Positions 1 to 8,481 of a stretch of DNA of 62,987 nt are shown piece by piece. The notes beneath the pieces are model-generated. The model did not search any database, was not told where the DNA came from, and was given only the letters and a program-made list of their open reading frames with translations. This stretch comes from CAZXTR01 sp964643615 (GTDB lineage Bacteria; Pseudomonadota; Alphaproteobacteria; CAAHEQ01; UBA3637). The stretch spans positions 1 to 62,987 of the forward strand of contig CAZXTR010000003.1 of assembly GCA_964643615.1 (NCBI GenBank). The letters run 5' to 3'. Each line of letters begins with the position of its first letter. Within the stretch, counting starts at the first letter, position 1. The translations under genes were made by a program, and so were the position numbers.

Positions 1-1
1 G

Positions 2-43
2 CAAGAAAAAAAGAAAATGGCGCGCACGTCCCAATTTGAATAG
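2..43 (+). CDS. 3' end of an upstream gene (partial)
   Basis: Only the last 13 codons and a TAG stop are inside the window. The visible C-terminus is basic and ends KKKMARTSQFE. The stop lies 9 bp before the virD4 start and the virD4 Shine-Dalgarno overlaps it, so the two genes are probably co-transcribed. By position it could be another type IV secretion gene, but the fragment is too short to identify. Confidence 0.5.
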   Translation, partial: QEKKKMARTSQFE

Positions 44-52
44 GAGAGTGTG

Positions 53-2215
53 ATGTTAAAGTTAAACCCATTTTACGATCAAAGACGGAAAGCCTTGACA
101 TTTGTTTCTATTACAATGACTTTTGGTTTTATTGTTTTTTGGTTGTTATTGCCTTTTTTTATGGTTTTATCCGATTTAGTGAATTATTCTTTTGCTTCGG
201 ATGTTTTAGGCCGAAGCCCTGCTTTTTTAAAGGAAAGTTTCACTCATCCAATTGATACATTAGATTCTTATTTTGCTTGGTTTTATCATTACGTGTTTTA
301 TGAACCAAAGCATGTAAAATGGGCTTCTTTTTTCGCGTGGAAAATTCCATTGTTGCCGTTGTTGGCGTATGTTATTTTTTCTGGATTTATGATTAGAGCA
401 AATCCATACGAATATAGCCCGCAAATTTATGGTTCTGGTCATGCAGCAAACCCTCGTGAAGTTAAAAAGATGGGGTTGTTTACTGGTAAGTATTTATATC
501 TCGGCAATTATCGGGGAAAACCATTGCACATGACAGAACCCAGATCTGGTGTGTGTGTTGCAGCCCCAAATGAAGGAAAAACTGTAGGCGTCGTTATCCC
601 CAATATTTTAACGGCTGATAATGCATGCCTTTTTATCCATGATCCAAAGGGTGAGTTGGCCAAGCTAACAAGTGGTTATCGTGCGACGTTAGGACCTACA
701 TTTATTATGGATTTTACAAAGTTTGATAAGCCTAAAGAAGGTCTTTTTTATGCTTGTTGGAACCCTATAGATACAGCGAATATGCCCCCACAACATAAAG
801 GGCGTGATGGTTATATTGATACAGTGGTTGATTTCTTAATCCCTGATGGGCCAGAAGGAACGGACCCTTATTGGGTAAAAGCTGGTCGAGCTTGTTTGAT
901 TGGATTAACCCTTTACATTACAAACAAAGTGACTCAAGCAAAAGCAAATGATTACTTCTTGATGCGCCTGTCTCAAAACAAAATGGACAAGGATGATTTG
1001 GATGTGTTGATGTCTTATTACCAAAGTATGCAATCTACAGAAATGGTAAAGAGAGCAATCGATTCTATTCGCAACGATTCTTTTACTCGACGAGATTATG
1101 TTCCCGTTGGTTCATGGGACCCATTACCTAAAAATTGGATAGGGTTTGAAGCCTCTTTTGGTATGTTGTTGGATTTATTAAACAATTGGATGTTTACAAA
1201 GACAATAGAGCTTCGGAAGCGCCGAGAACAAGGTGATATGGTTGCAATGTCCCAAGATGCATGGCAAATTATCTTTAATGCTATTGTTGATGAAACATTC
1301 TTTTATGGATATTCTCGTAGAGCCTTGTTAGAGTTGAATCAAGTTTTATCTTTGCCCGAGACGCAACGTGCTTCTGTCATTTCTATGGCTCAAACGGGGA
1401 TAGAGATATTTAAAAATACAGCGATACGAAATAGAACATCTTCGAATGATTTTACGTATGATGCCCTGCGTGGTATGAAAAATCCAAAGACTGGGAAGAT
1501 GGAACCTGTTACTTTTTATATCAGTAACGGTGGAGCAAATACTTCTAACTTATGCATTAATTTGTTTATTAATATGGTAACAGATTATTTGCTCAGCAAG
1601 GGGCCGTCCGAAGATAAATTGGGCCCTTATCCTGTTGAATTTATATTAGATGATTTTCCAAGAATGCCACAATTGGGATGTATCGCAGACGGGATTACGT
1701 TTGGGCGCTCTAAATACAATATTTTTTTAATTGTTGTTCAAGATTGGCATCAATTAATTTCAAAATATGGTGAAACAAAGACGGATGTGATTATGAATTC
1801 TGTTGGTGTAAAGATTCTAAAACGTTTAAACAATCCAACAACACGGGAACGATTTCGTGAAGGTATCCCAAAATGGACCCGACAAATTGCTGGGAAATTG
1901 GAGGGCAAGGTTGGCTATGGTCCAGATCATAATCCATTTTATGAAAAAAAAGGGCGAAAGTGGCATGCGGATACAATTATTTCGGGGGGACAATTTTTGG
2001 GGCTTGCCCTCAATAAGCAAAATGTTTTGTTGACGGGAAATTATCACCATCCATTGTTGTTGGATAGTCCTTTATATTACAAAGACGAAGTATTAAAGAA
2101 AAAAGCAGCTATTCCTCCAAGTGCCCCGATCCCAGACTTTATACTGGAAGAAAAACAAAATAAAAATCAACAAACGTTGGATATGCAATTAGATGTGTTG
2201 TCGGGAAAAAATTAA
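53..2215 (+). CDS. virD4: Type IV secretion system coupling protein, VirD4/TraG family
   Basis: Inner-membrane ATPase that delivers substrates (protein or DNA) to a type IV secretion channel. Two membrane segments lie at about residues 15-40 and 92-113. They are followed by the cytosolic RecA-like domain with a P-loop APNEGKT (about 171-177) and a Walker B strand FILDDF (about 530-535). The text between (HDPKGE, WNPID) is typical of the family, and about 720 residues is slightly longer than Agrobacterium VirD4. A GTG three bases upstream is an alternative start, but AGGAG at 42-46 is better spaced for the ATG at 53. The 3' end overlaps convergent recR by 4 bp. No virB genes are visible, so whether the system moves effectors or DNA cannot be told. 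Confidence 0.92.
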   Translation: MLKLNPFYDQRRKALTFVSITMTFGFIVFWLLLPFFMVLSDLVNYSFASDVLGRSPAFLKESFTHPIDTLDSYFAWFYHYVFYEPKHVKWASFFAWKIPLLPLLAYVIFSGFMIRANPYEYSPQIYGSGHAANPREVKKMGLFTGKYLYLGNYRGKPLHMTEPRSGVCVAAPNEGKTVGVVIPNILTADNACLFIHDPKGELAKLTSGYRATLGPTFIMDFTKFDKPKEGLFYACWNPIDTANMPPQHKGRDGYIDTVVDFLIPDGPEGTDPYWVKAGRACLIGLTLYITNKVTQAKANDYFLMRLSQNKMDKDDLDVLMSYYQSMQSTEMVKRAIDSIRNDSFTRRDYVPVGSWDPLPKNWIGFEASFGMLLDLLNNWMFTKTIELRKRREQGDMVAMSQDAWQIIFNAIVDETFFYGYSRRALLELNQVLSLPETQRASVISMAQTGIEIFKNTAIRNRTSSNDFTYDALRGMKNPKTGKMEPVTFYISNGGANTSNLCINLFINMVTDYLLSKGPSEDKLGPYPVEFILDDFPRMPQLGCIADGITFGRSKYNIFLIVVQDWHQLISKYGETKTDVIMNSVGVKILKRLNNPTTRERFREGIPKWTRQIAGKLEGKVGYGPDHNPFYEKKGRKWHADTIISGGQFLGLALNKQNVLLTGNYHHPLLLDSPLYYKDEVLKKKAAIPPSAPIPDFILEEKQNKNQQTLDMQLDVLSGKN

Positions 2216-2805
2216 AATTGATGCCGAGTTTTGAACGCGGCTTGCAAAGTGCCATCATCTAAATAATCAAGTTCTCCTCCAACGGGAATACCATGGGAAA
2301 GGAAAGAAACTTTAATGGGGTATTTTGCTAATCCTTCGGCAATGTAGTGCGCTGTTGTTTGTCCGTCGACTGTTGCGGGTAAAGCAAGGACAACTTCAAT
2401 CATCCTTCCGTTTTGAGCTTTTCCGAGCAATGAAGAGATATTCAAATCTTCGGGGCCAACGCCATCTAATGCTGATAAGACCCCTCCTAAGACATGATAA
2501 ACCCCTTTAAAAAAGTGAGACCTTTCTAGCGCCCACAAATCTGATACATTTTGAACAACACACAACAGTAATTTATCTCGCTTTTCGTCCTGACAAATTG
2601 TGCAAGGAACTTGCGTATCCAGATTCCCACAAATGGGACATGTTTTTACTTTATCATATACTTCTTGCATCGCCTTAATCAAAGATGCCATATAAGTTTC
2701 TTTTTTCTTTAATAAATACAAAAGCACACGACGCGAAGACCGAGGCCCTAAAGACGGCAAACGTGATAATAAACGAACAAGTTGTTCAATCTCCGACTCT
2801 TGCAT
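2212..2805 (-). CDS. recR: Recombination protein RecR
   Basis: Part of the RecFOR pathway that loads RecA on gapped DNA. The 197-residue protein has the N-terminal helix-hairpin-helix (RLPSLGPRSSRR), a four-cysteine zinc finger at C56, C59, C68 and C71, and a Toprim domain (CVVQNVSDLWALE onward) ending with the conserved GIPVGGELDYLDDGTL segment. The length matches the family. It sits 21 bp downstream of ybaB, the usual partner, but dnaX, which often starts this operon, is absent because the next gene upstream is divergent. Confidence 0.96.
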   Translation of the reverse strand: MQESEIEQLVRLLSRLPSLGPRSSRRVLLYLLKKKETYMASLIKAMQEVYDKVKTCPICGNLDTQVPCTICQDEKRDKLLLCVVQNVSDLWALERSHFFKGVYHVLGGVLSALDGVGPEDLNISSLLGKAQNGRMIEVVLALPATVDGQTTAHYIAEGLAKYPIKVSFLSHGIPVGGELDYLDDGTLQAAFKTRHQF

Positions 2806-2826
2806 AATAAAAAGTAAACCTATCTA

Positions 2827-3159
2827 TTAAAAAGGTAATTTAAATTCATCTGGTAAGCCCAGATTTTTTTTGACACCTTCAAAGGCTTTGTCCATACTTT
2901 CGTCGGCCTTTTTTTTGGCATCGTTGATGGCAACTAAAATTAAGTCTTCTAAAGTTTCAATATCGTTGGGATCAATAACGGACTTATCTAATTGTACTTT
3001 TGTTGCTTTGAATTTTCCCGTCATTGTAATTTGTACAGCACCATTAGAAGCTACTCCTGTAAATTCGGTGTTTTCCATTTTATTTTGAATGGCAGACATT
3101 TGCGTTTGAACAGATTGCGCCTTTTTCATCATGTTCATCATGTCCATCATATTTTTCAT
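2827..3159 (-). CDS. ybaB: Nucleoid-associated protein, YbaB/EbfC family
   Basis: Small dimeric DNA-binding protein of the YbaB/EbfC family. Its 110 residues start with a Met-rich helix (MKNMMDMMNMMKKAQ) and carry the central GAVQITMTGKFKATKVQLD strand region typical of the family. AAGGAGAT sits about 7 bases before the ATG. It is the first gene of a two-gene operon with recR. The divergent gene upstream encodes PEP carboxykinase, so a promoter must lie in the roughly 140-bp intergenic region. Confidence 0.93.
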   Translation of the reverse strand: MKNMMDMMNMMKKAQSVQTQMSAIQNKMENTEFTGVASNGAVQITMTGKFKATKVQLDKSVIDPNDIETLEDLILVAINDAKKKADESMDKAFEGVKKNLGLPDEFKLPF

Positions 3160-3239
3160 AATATTATCTCCTTTCTATGATTAATTGGCACTAGCATATC
3201 TAAATTTATATAAAAATCAAACAAAAAATAAAAAGATGC

Positions 3240-3267
3240 TTGTTCTCTTTTAGGTGAGGGCTATAAT
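3240..3267 (+). promoter_or_regulatory. Putative sigma-70 promoter of PEP carboxykinase
   Basis: TATAAT at 3262-3267 matches the -10 consensus. A weak -35, TTGTTC, lies at 3240-3245 with a 16-bp spacer. It is followed by the strong Shine-Dalgarno AAGGAGGGG just before the gene. The -10 is convincing; the -35 is less so. Confidence 0.5.
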
Positions 3268-3300
3268 AAAAATCATGTTCATAAAAAGGAGGGGATGTTT

Positions 3301-5172
3301 ATGACAAAAGAAAAATTGCCAACAAGAAATAAAAATGTGATAGCTTGGGTGAAACAAGTGGCATCGTTGTGTAAACCAGAGTCTGTTTATTGGTGCGATG
3401 GTTCAGAACAAGAATATAAAAAGATTTGCGACTTGTTGGTCAAAAAGGGCACGTTCATCAAATTGAACGCAAAAAAACGGCCGAATAGCTATTTAGCACG
3501 TTCCAATCCAAAAGATGTTGCTCGTGTTGAGGCACGTACTTTTATTTGTTGCAATAAAAAGGAAGATGCCGGTCCAATGAATAATTGGGCAGATCCAAGA
3601 AAAATGAAACAAACTTTAGGTAAGCTTTTTAAAAGTTGTATGAAAGGACGGACGTTGTACGTCATTCCCTTTTCTATGGGGCCTTTGGGATCAGACATTG
3701 CCCAAATTGGTGTTGAAATAACGGATTCTCCTTATGTTGTTGCGAATATGCGCATTATGACAAGAATGGGTAAGAAAGTATGGGCTATTTTAGGCAAGAA
3801 TGAAAACTTTATCCCTTGCTTGCATTCAGTGGGGGCTCCTTTGCAAAAAGGGATCGCTGATGTTTCTTGGCCATGCAATCCAGAAAATACTTATATTACA
3901 CATTTCCCGGAGACGAAAGAAATCATTTCTTTTGGGAGTGGTTATGGTGGTAACGCGTTATTGGGGAAGAAATGTTTTGCTTTGCGTATTGCTTCGACGA
4001 TGGCAAAAGAACAAGGTTGGCTTGCTGAGCATATGTTACTTGCGGGCATTCAAAATCCTCAAGGACAAAAAACATATATTGCAGCAGCATTTCCTAGTGC
4101 TTGTGGCAAAACGAATTTGGCAATGTTAATTCCTCCAAAGGCTTTCAAAGGGTGGAAGGTATGGACAGTCGGAGATGATATTGCTTGGATTAAACCTAAG
4201 AATGGGCGATTATACGCCATTAATCCAGAGGCCGGATTCTTTGGTGTCGCACCAGGAACGTCTGTCAAAACGAATAGAAACGCGATGGAATCTTGCCGAG
4301 CAAATACCATCTTTACAAACGTAGCATTGACCGATGACAATGACGTTTGGTGGGAAGGGATGACGGACAAAGTGCCCAAACATTTAATTGATTGGCAAGG
4401 AAATGATTGGACCGGACAATCAACAACTCCTGCGGCACATCCAAATAGTCGTTTTACAGCTCCTGCAAAACAAAATCCTGCCATTGATAAAGATTGGGAA
4501 AATCCTCAAGGTGTCCCTGTGTCTGCGTTTATTTTTGGAGGACGTTTGGCTACGAATGTCCCTCTAGTTTATCAAGCGTTTAATTGGGCCCATGGTATTT
4601 ACTTGGCTGCAACTTTGGGGTCGGAAAAAACGGCTGCAGCTGAAGGCAAAATGGGTGAAATTAGACGTGATCCGTTTGCGATGCTTCCCTTTTGTGGATA
4701 TAACATGGGAGATTATTTTAATCATTGGTTGAATATTGGACGAAAATTATCGACTATTCCACCAATCTTCCGAGTCAATTGGTTTAGAAAAGATGAAAGA
4801 GGACGTTTTATTTGGTCTGGATTTGGAGAAAATATGCGCGTTCTTAGATGGATTATTGGCCGAGTCAATAATTCTGTTGGAGCAGTTGAAAGTCCCTTAG
4901 GTATGGTGCCAACCTATCAAGATCTTGATTGGTTGGGTTCAGATTTTTCAGAAAAAGAGTTTTCTGATTTAATGTCGGTGAACAGAGATCAAGGATTGAA
5001 CGAAGCGTTGGCACAAGTTGAATATTTTGAACAATTTAAAAAACATTTGCCTCCTGAATTTTTGAATGAAGTTTCTTTATTGTCTTTGCGTTTAAACAAA
5101 TCTGACGAAAAGTGGACAGTTCCATCCTCCATAGTAAAAGCAAAAAAGAAAATTGAAAAAAGGAAAATATGA
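3301..5172 (+). CDS. pckG: Phosphoenolpyruvate carboxykinase (GTP)
   Basis: Interconverts oxaloacetate + GTP and PEP + CO2 + GDP. It serves gluconeogenesis or, in fermenters, CO2 fixation toward succinate. The 623 residues fit the GTP-dependent family, not the roughly 530-residue ATP type. Visible motifs are the substrate loop FGSGYGGNALLGKK, the P-loop FPSACGKTN (about 264-272), the metal-binding VGDDIAW (about 290-296), FFGVAPGT, and the nucleotide site SGFGENMRVL. An ATG six bases upstream lies only 2 bases after the Shine-Dalgarno AGGAGG, so the ATG at 3301 (8-base spacing) is preferred. The stop overlaps uvrC by 4 bp. Confidence 0.96.
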   Translation: MTKEKLPTRNKNVIAWVKQVASLCKPESVYWCDGSEQEYKKICDLLVKKGTFIKLNAKKRPNSYLARSNPKDVARVEARTFICCNKKEDAGPMNNWADPRKMKQTLGKLFKSCMKGRTLYVIPFSMGPLGSDIAQIGVEITDSPYVVANMRIMTRMGKKVWAILGKNENFIPCLHSVGAPLQKGIADVSWPCNPENTYITHFPETKEIISFGSGYGGNALLGKKCFALRIASTMAKEQGWLAEHMLLAGIQNPQGQKTYIAAAFPSACGKTNLAMLIPPKAFKGWKVWTVGDDIAWIKPKNGRLYAINPEAGFFGVAPGTSVKTNRNAMESCRANTIFTNVALTDDNDVWWEGMTDKVPKHLIDWQGNDWTGQSTTPAAHPNSRFTAPAKQNPAIDKDWENPQGVPVSAFIFGGRLATNVPLVYQAFNWAHGIYLAATLGSEKTAAAEGKMGEIRRDPFAMLPFCGYNMGDYFNHWLNIGRKLSTIPPIFRVNWFRKDERGRFIWSGFGENMRVLRWIIGRVNNSVGAVESPLGMVPTYQDLDWLGSDFSEKEFSDLMSVNRDQGLNEALAQVEYFEQFKKHLPPEFLNEVSLLSLRLNKSDEKWTVPSSIVKAKKKIEKRKI

Positions 5173-6986
5173 TTCCCGGTGGTGTTGACATTTTGAAAAA
5201 GAAAGTGGCTTTATTACCACACCGCTCTGGAGTTTATCGAATGTTGTCCAAAAGTGGTAAAGTTTTATATGTTGGCAAAGCTAAAGATTTAAAAAAAAGG
5301 GTCGCTTCCTATACAAAATATGATGGATTGTCCATACGATTACAAAGAATGGTAGAGGAGGTTTACGATTTAGTTGTTGTGGAAACGCCCAATGAGTCGG
5401 AAGCTTTTTTGTTGGAAAATGAACTAATAAAAAAATATCACCCTTATTACAACATTTTATTAAAAGATGATAAAAGTTTCCCTTACATTTTTATTTCGAG
5501 CAATCATACATTCCCTCGCATATCAAAGTATCGTGGTGCTTGTCTTGGGAAAGGAGAATATTTCGGCCCCTATGCTTCATTTTCTGCAATTCAAGAATCG
5601 TTCACTATACTGCAAAAAATATTTTTGTTACGTTCATGCACAGATAACGTTTTTGCCAACAGGATACGACCTTGCTTGTTATATCAAATTAAACGGTGTT
5701 CTGCTCCGTGTAGTTGTCAAATAAGTCAAAAGGATTATAATGATTCTGTCCTTCAAGCCAAAGATTTTATGAACGGAAAGAATACTCAAATTCAAACACA
5801 ATTAAAAAAATTAATGACACAAGCAAGTGCCAATCAAGAATATGAAAAAGCTTTAATTTTTAGGGATAAAATAGTTGCATTAAACCACATGCAATCGTAT
5901 GTTGATGGGACGACTTTTGGGCACCATATTGATGCTGATTTTATTGCTTTGTACAAACAAGGGTCACATGCATCTATTCAGGTTTTCTTTTTTAGAAATG
6001 GGAAAAACGGGGGGACTCATGTCGTTTTTTTTAAAAATGTTGAAGACAAAACAGGTGGAGAAATTTTGGCAACATTTATTGGACAATTTTATCAATCACT
6101 ACCAATTCCACATGAAATTATCGTTTCTTGTGAAATTAAAGGACACAAAGAAATAGAAAAAGCCTTATCTTCCAAATATAAACATATTTTAAAAATTTGC
6201 ACAAATGTAAAAGAAGGTCGTCGACATATTTTAAACCAGGCTTTAATTAATGCAAAAGAATCACTATCTAGACATTTAACAGAAACGCAACAACAATCGG
6301 ATATGTTGAATCAATTGGCGCGGCTAATCAGTATCCCCAAGGTTGATAAAGTGGAAGTTTTTGATAATAGCCATATTCAAGGGACATCCAGTGTAGGAGC
6401 AATGATAGTTGCTTCAACAAAAGGATTTGAAAAGAATAAATATCGTCGTTTTAATATCAAATTATCTCGTACAGATGATGACTTTGCGATGATGAATGAA
6501 GTTTTAAAGCGTCGTCTTATTCGTGGCCAAAAAGAAAATGACTTGCCTGATGTCATATTAATTGATGGGGGCGCTGGACAAGTAAGTGTTGTCCAAAAAA
6601 CGATGGAAGTGTTAAACATTTTTGTCCCATTGATTGGTGTTGCAAAAGGGCCCTGTCGTGATGCAGGTGAAGAGAGATTATACTTCCCTAACGCAAAGAA
6701 ACCTGTAGAATTGGATCACAAAGACGATTTGTTGTTTTTTATTCAAAGGTTGCGAGACGAAGCACATCGGTTTGCTGTTGGTTCGCACAGAATTAAGCGT
6801 AAAAAAAACTCGATGCGAGTGACATTAAATGAGATTGAGGGTGTAGGGGGGAAGCGACGACAATCTTTAATTACTTATTTTGGGACCCCAAAGGCTGTTT
6901 TAGAGGCTTCAGTGTCCGAATTAATGAAAGTAACAGGAGTGTCCGAAAATATTGCAAAAAAAATCTATACTTTTTCTCATAAATGA
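5169..6986 (+). CDS. uvrC: Excinuclease ABC subunit C
   Basis: Dual-incision nuclease of nucleotide excision repair. The domain order is complete in 605 residues. The N-terminal GIY-YIG nuclease (GVYRMLSKSGKVLYVGKA) is followed by a cysteine cluster (CTDNVFANRIRPCLLYQIKRC then APC), a UVR helix pair near residue 220 (NQEYEKALIFRDKI), an RNase H-like nuclease (EVFDNSHIQGTSSVGAMIV, near 395) and a C-terminal tandem helix-hairpin-helix. It is translationally coupled to pckG through ATGA, and pgsA follows after 36 bp, as is common in proteobacteria. Confidence 0.96.
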   Translation: MIPGGVDILKKKVALLPHRSGVYRMLSKSGKVLYVGKAKDLKKRVASYTKYDGLSIRLQRMVEEVYDLVVVETPNESEAFLLENELIKKYHPYYNILLKDDKSFPYIFISSNHTFPRISKYRGACLGKGEYFGPYASFSAIQESFTILQKIFLLRSCTDNVFANRIRPCLLYQIKRCSAPCSCQISQKDYNDSVLQAKDFMNGKNTQIQTQLKKLMTQASANQEYEKALIFRDKIVALNHMQSYVDGTTFGHHIDADFIALYKQGSHASIQVFFFRNGKNGGTHVVFFKNVEDKTGGEILATFIGQFYQSLPIPHEIIVSCEIKGHKEIEKALSSKYKHILKICTNVKEGRRHILNQALINAKESLSRHLTETQQQSDMLNQLARLISIPKVDKVEVFDNSHIQGTSSVGAMIVASTKGFEKNKYRRFNIKLSRTDDDFAMMNEVLKRRLIRGQKENDLPDVILIDGGAGQVSVVQKTMEVLNIFVPLIGVAKGPCRDAGEERLYFPNAKKPVELDHKDDLLFFIQRLRDEAHRFAVGSHRIKRKKNSMRVTLNEIEGVGGKRRQSLITYFGTPKAVLEASVSELMKVTGVSENIAKKIYTFSHK

Positions 6987-7022
6987 GTATGATTCGGGAA
7001 AAGGTGTGCTTGGAGGGTTTAA

Positions 7023-7607
7023 ATGAAAAAATCAAAACAGGAAATTAATATTCCTAATGCATTAACTATTGGTCGAATTTGGGCCATTCCACTGATTGTC
7101 GCTACTTTCTTTTTTGATGGTCCAATTCCAGCTTGGACGGGGGTTGTTTTGTTTGGTTTGGCCGGGATAACGGATTACATGGATGGCTATCTTGCACGCC
7201 ACTTGAAACAAGTGTCGCGTTTTGGTCGTGTTTTGGACCCTATCGCAGATAAGTTGTTGGTAGGGGCGGTGTTGTTAATGTTAGCTTATACAGAAAGATT
7301 AGAGGTTTTTGCTATTATTCCTGCTGTAATTATCATGTGCCGAGAAATATTAGTTTCAGGTTTGCGCGAATTTTTGGCAGAAATAAAAGTAGGACTACCT
7401 GTCACAAAATTAGCAAAGTGGAAAACAACTTTCCAAATGATAGCTTTGCCCGTGTTGATGGTTTCAAAGCCCGGAGAAGCTCCTGCATGGATGCATCTTG
7501 ATTGGGTTGGGGCGATTGCTCTTTGGTTTGTGGCGATTATAACTGTGGCGACGGGATATGATTATTGGAAGTCTGGTTCAAAGTATTTGAACGAAAACAA
7601 TGGCTAA
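7023..7607 (+). CDS. pgsA: CDP-diacylglycerol--glycerol-3-phosphate 3-phosphatidyltransferase
   Basis: Membrane enzyme making phosphatidylglycerophosphate, the first committed step to phosphatidylglycerol. The CDP-alcohol phosphotransferase signature is complete: D51, D54-G55, A58-R59, G68, D72 and D76. At least four hydrophobic helices are visible in 194 residues. GGAGGG precedes the ATG. The uvrC-pgsA order is a known bacterial pairing. Its 3' end overlaps the convergent uracil-DNA glycosylase gene by 4 bp. Confidence 0.95.
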   Translation: MKKSKQEINIPNALTIGRIWAIPLIVATFFFDGPIPAWTGVVLFGLAGITDYMDGYLARHLKQVSRFGRVLDPIADKLLVGAVLLMLAYTERLEVFAIIPAVIIMCREILVSGLREFLAEIKVGLPVTKLAKWKTTFQMIALPVLMVSKPGEAPAWMHLDWVGAIALWFVAIITVATGYDYWKSGSKYLNENNG

Positions 7608-8392
7608 TAAATTTTTAATTCATCCATTTTTTTTCTGATGGCTAGCATGTCTTGCCAAGCTAAGCGTTTTTGTACAGGATTGCGCAACAAAAAAGCTGTG
7701 TGCAAGATAGGCATAGCAGGGATAGCATGGCCCATATTTTCTGTTTGATAAGTTATCCAATTGCCGCGCATCTTCATAATTCCGGAAGGTTGATTAATCA
7801 AAGCATTCATAGAAACGCCACCAATCATGATTAAAATTTTTGGACAAACCAACTCTATGTGCCTTTTGACAAAAGGCATACATAACGATATTTCCAAACT
7901 TGATGGGCTACGATTGCCTGGAGGACGCCAAGGGATAATATTTGTAATATACACGTTTTTATCTCGAAACAATCCAATGGACGCCATGATTTTATCCAGT
8001 AACTGTCCGCTTACTCCTGCAAAAGGACGACCTGTCCTGTCCTCATCTGCGCCGGGAGCTTCTCCAACAAACATAATAGGGGCTGAAGGGTTTCCTTCTC
8101 CAAAAACAAGATTGGTTGCTGTTTTTTTCAAGGAGCATCCGTCAAATGAAGTTAGTGCGCTTTTTAATTGTTCCAATGTTTGGGCTTGTTGAGCATAATT
8201 GATAGCACTTTTTAAAAAATTATCACAAGGTTGTGACAAAGCATTGTCATTGTTTTGAAACAATACAGGATTAGGTGAAGATAAAATAGAAGATCTTTTC
8301 GTCTCTTTAAAACGATTATAAGGCGTTTCTTCTATTGTTTCTGTGGCTCCAGATACCACATACCATTCTAAAATTTGTTTGGGATTATTCAT
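7604..8392 (-). CDS. Uracil-DNA glycosylase, family 4-like
   Basis: Base-excision repair enzyme removing uracil from DNA. The active-site loop GEAPGADEDRTGRPF lies at about residues 110-124 and the C-terminal HTAFLLRNP near 231. FDGCSLKKTATNLVFGEGNP is typical of the alphaproteobacterial branch, in which only one cysteine of the CxxC pair of thermophilic family-4 enzymes remains. Iron-sulfur cluster content is therefore uncertain. The 262-residue length includes a poorly conserved N-terminal extension of about 75 residues, as in other alphaproteobacteria. The gene is divergent from the TPR lipoprotein. Confidence 0.88.
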   Translation of the reverse strand: MNNPKQILEWYVVSGATETIEETPYNRFKETKRSSILSSPNPVLFQNNDNALSQPCDNFLKSAINYAQQAQTLEQLKSALTSFDGCSLKKTATNLVFGEGNPSAPIMFVGEAPGADEDRTGRPFAGVSGQLLDKIMASIGLFRDKNVYITNIIPWRPPGNRSPSSLEISLCMPFVKRHIELVCPKILIMIGGVSMNALINQPSGIMKMRGNWITYQTENMGHAIPAMPILHTAFLLRNPVQKRLAWQDMLAIRKKMDELKIY

Positions 8393-8481
8393 TTTTTACT
8401 ATGCTTCATTTTTATTTAGTTTATACTATACTAGATTTTGACAGTAATGACGAGTCTAAAATAAAAAAAGTGTTTTATAAG

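Noticed and set aside
4059..4484. Long antisense frame within pckG
   Set aside because: It is a shadow of the conserved PEPCK coding frame with no ribosome site.
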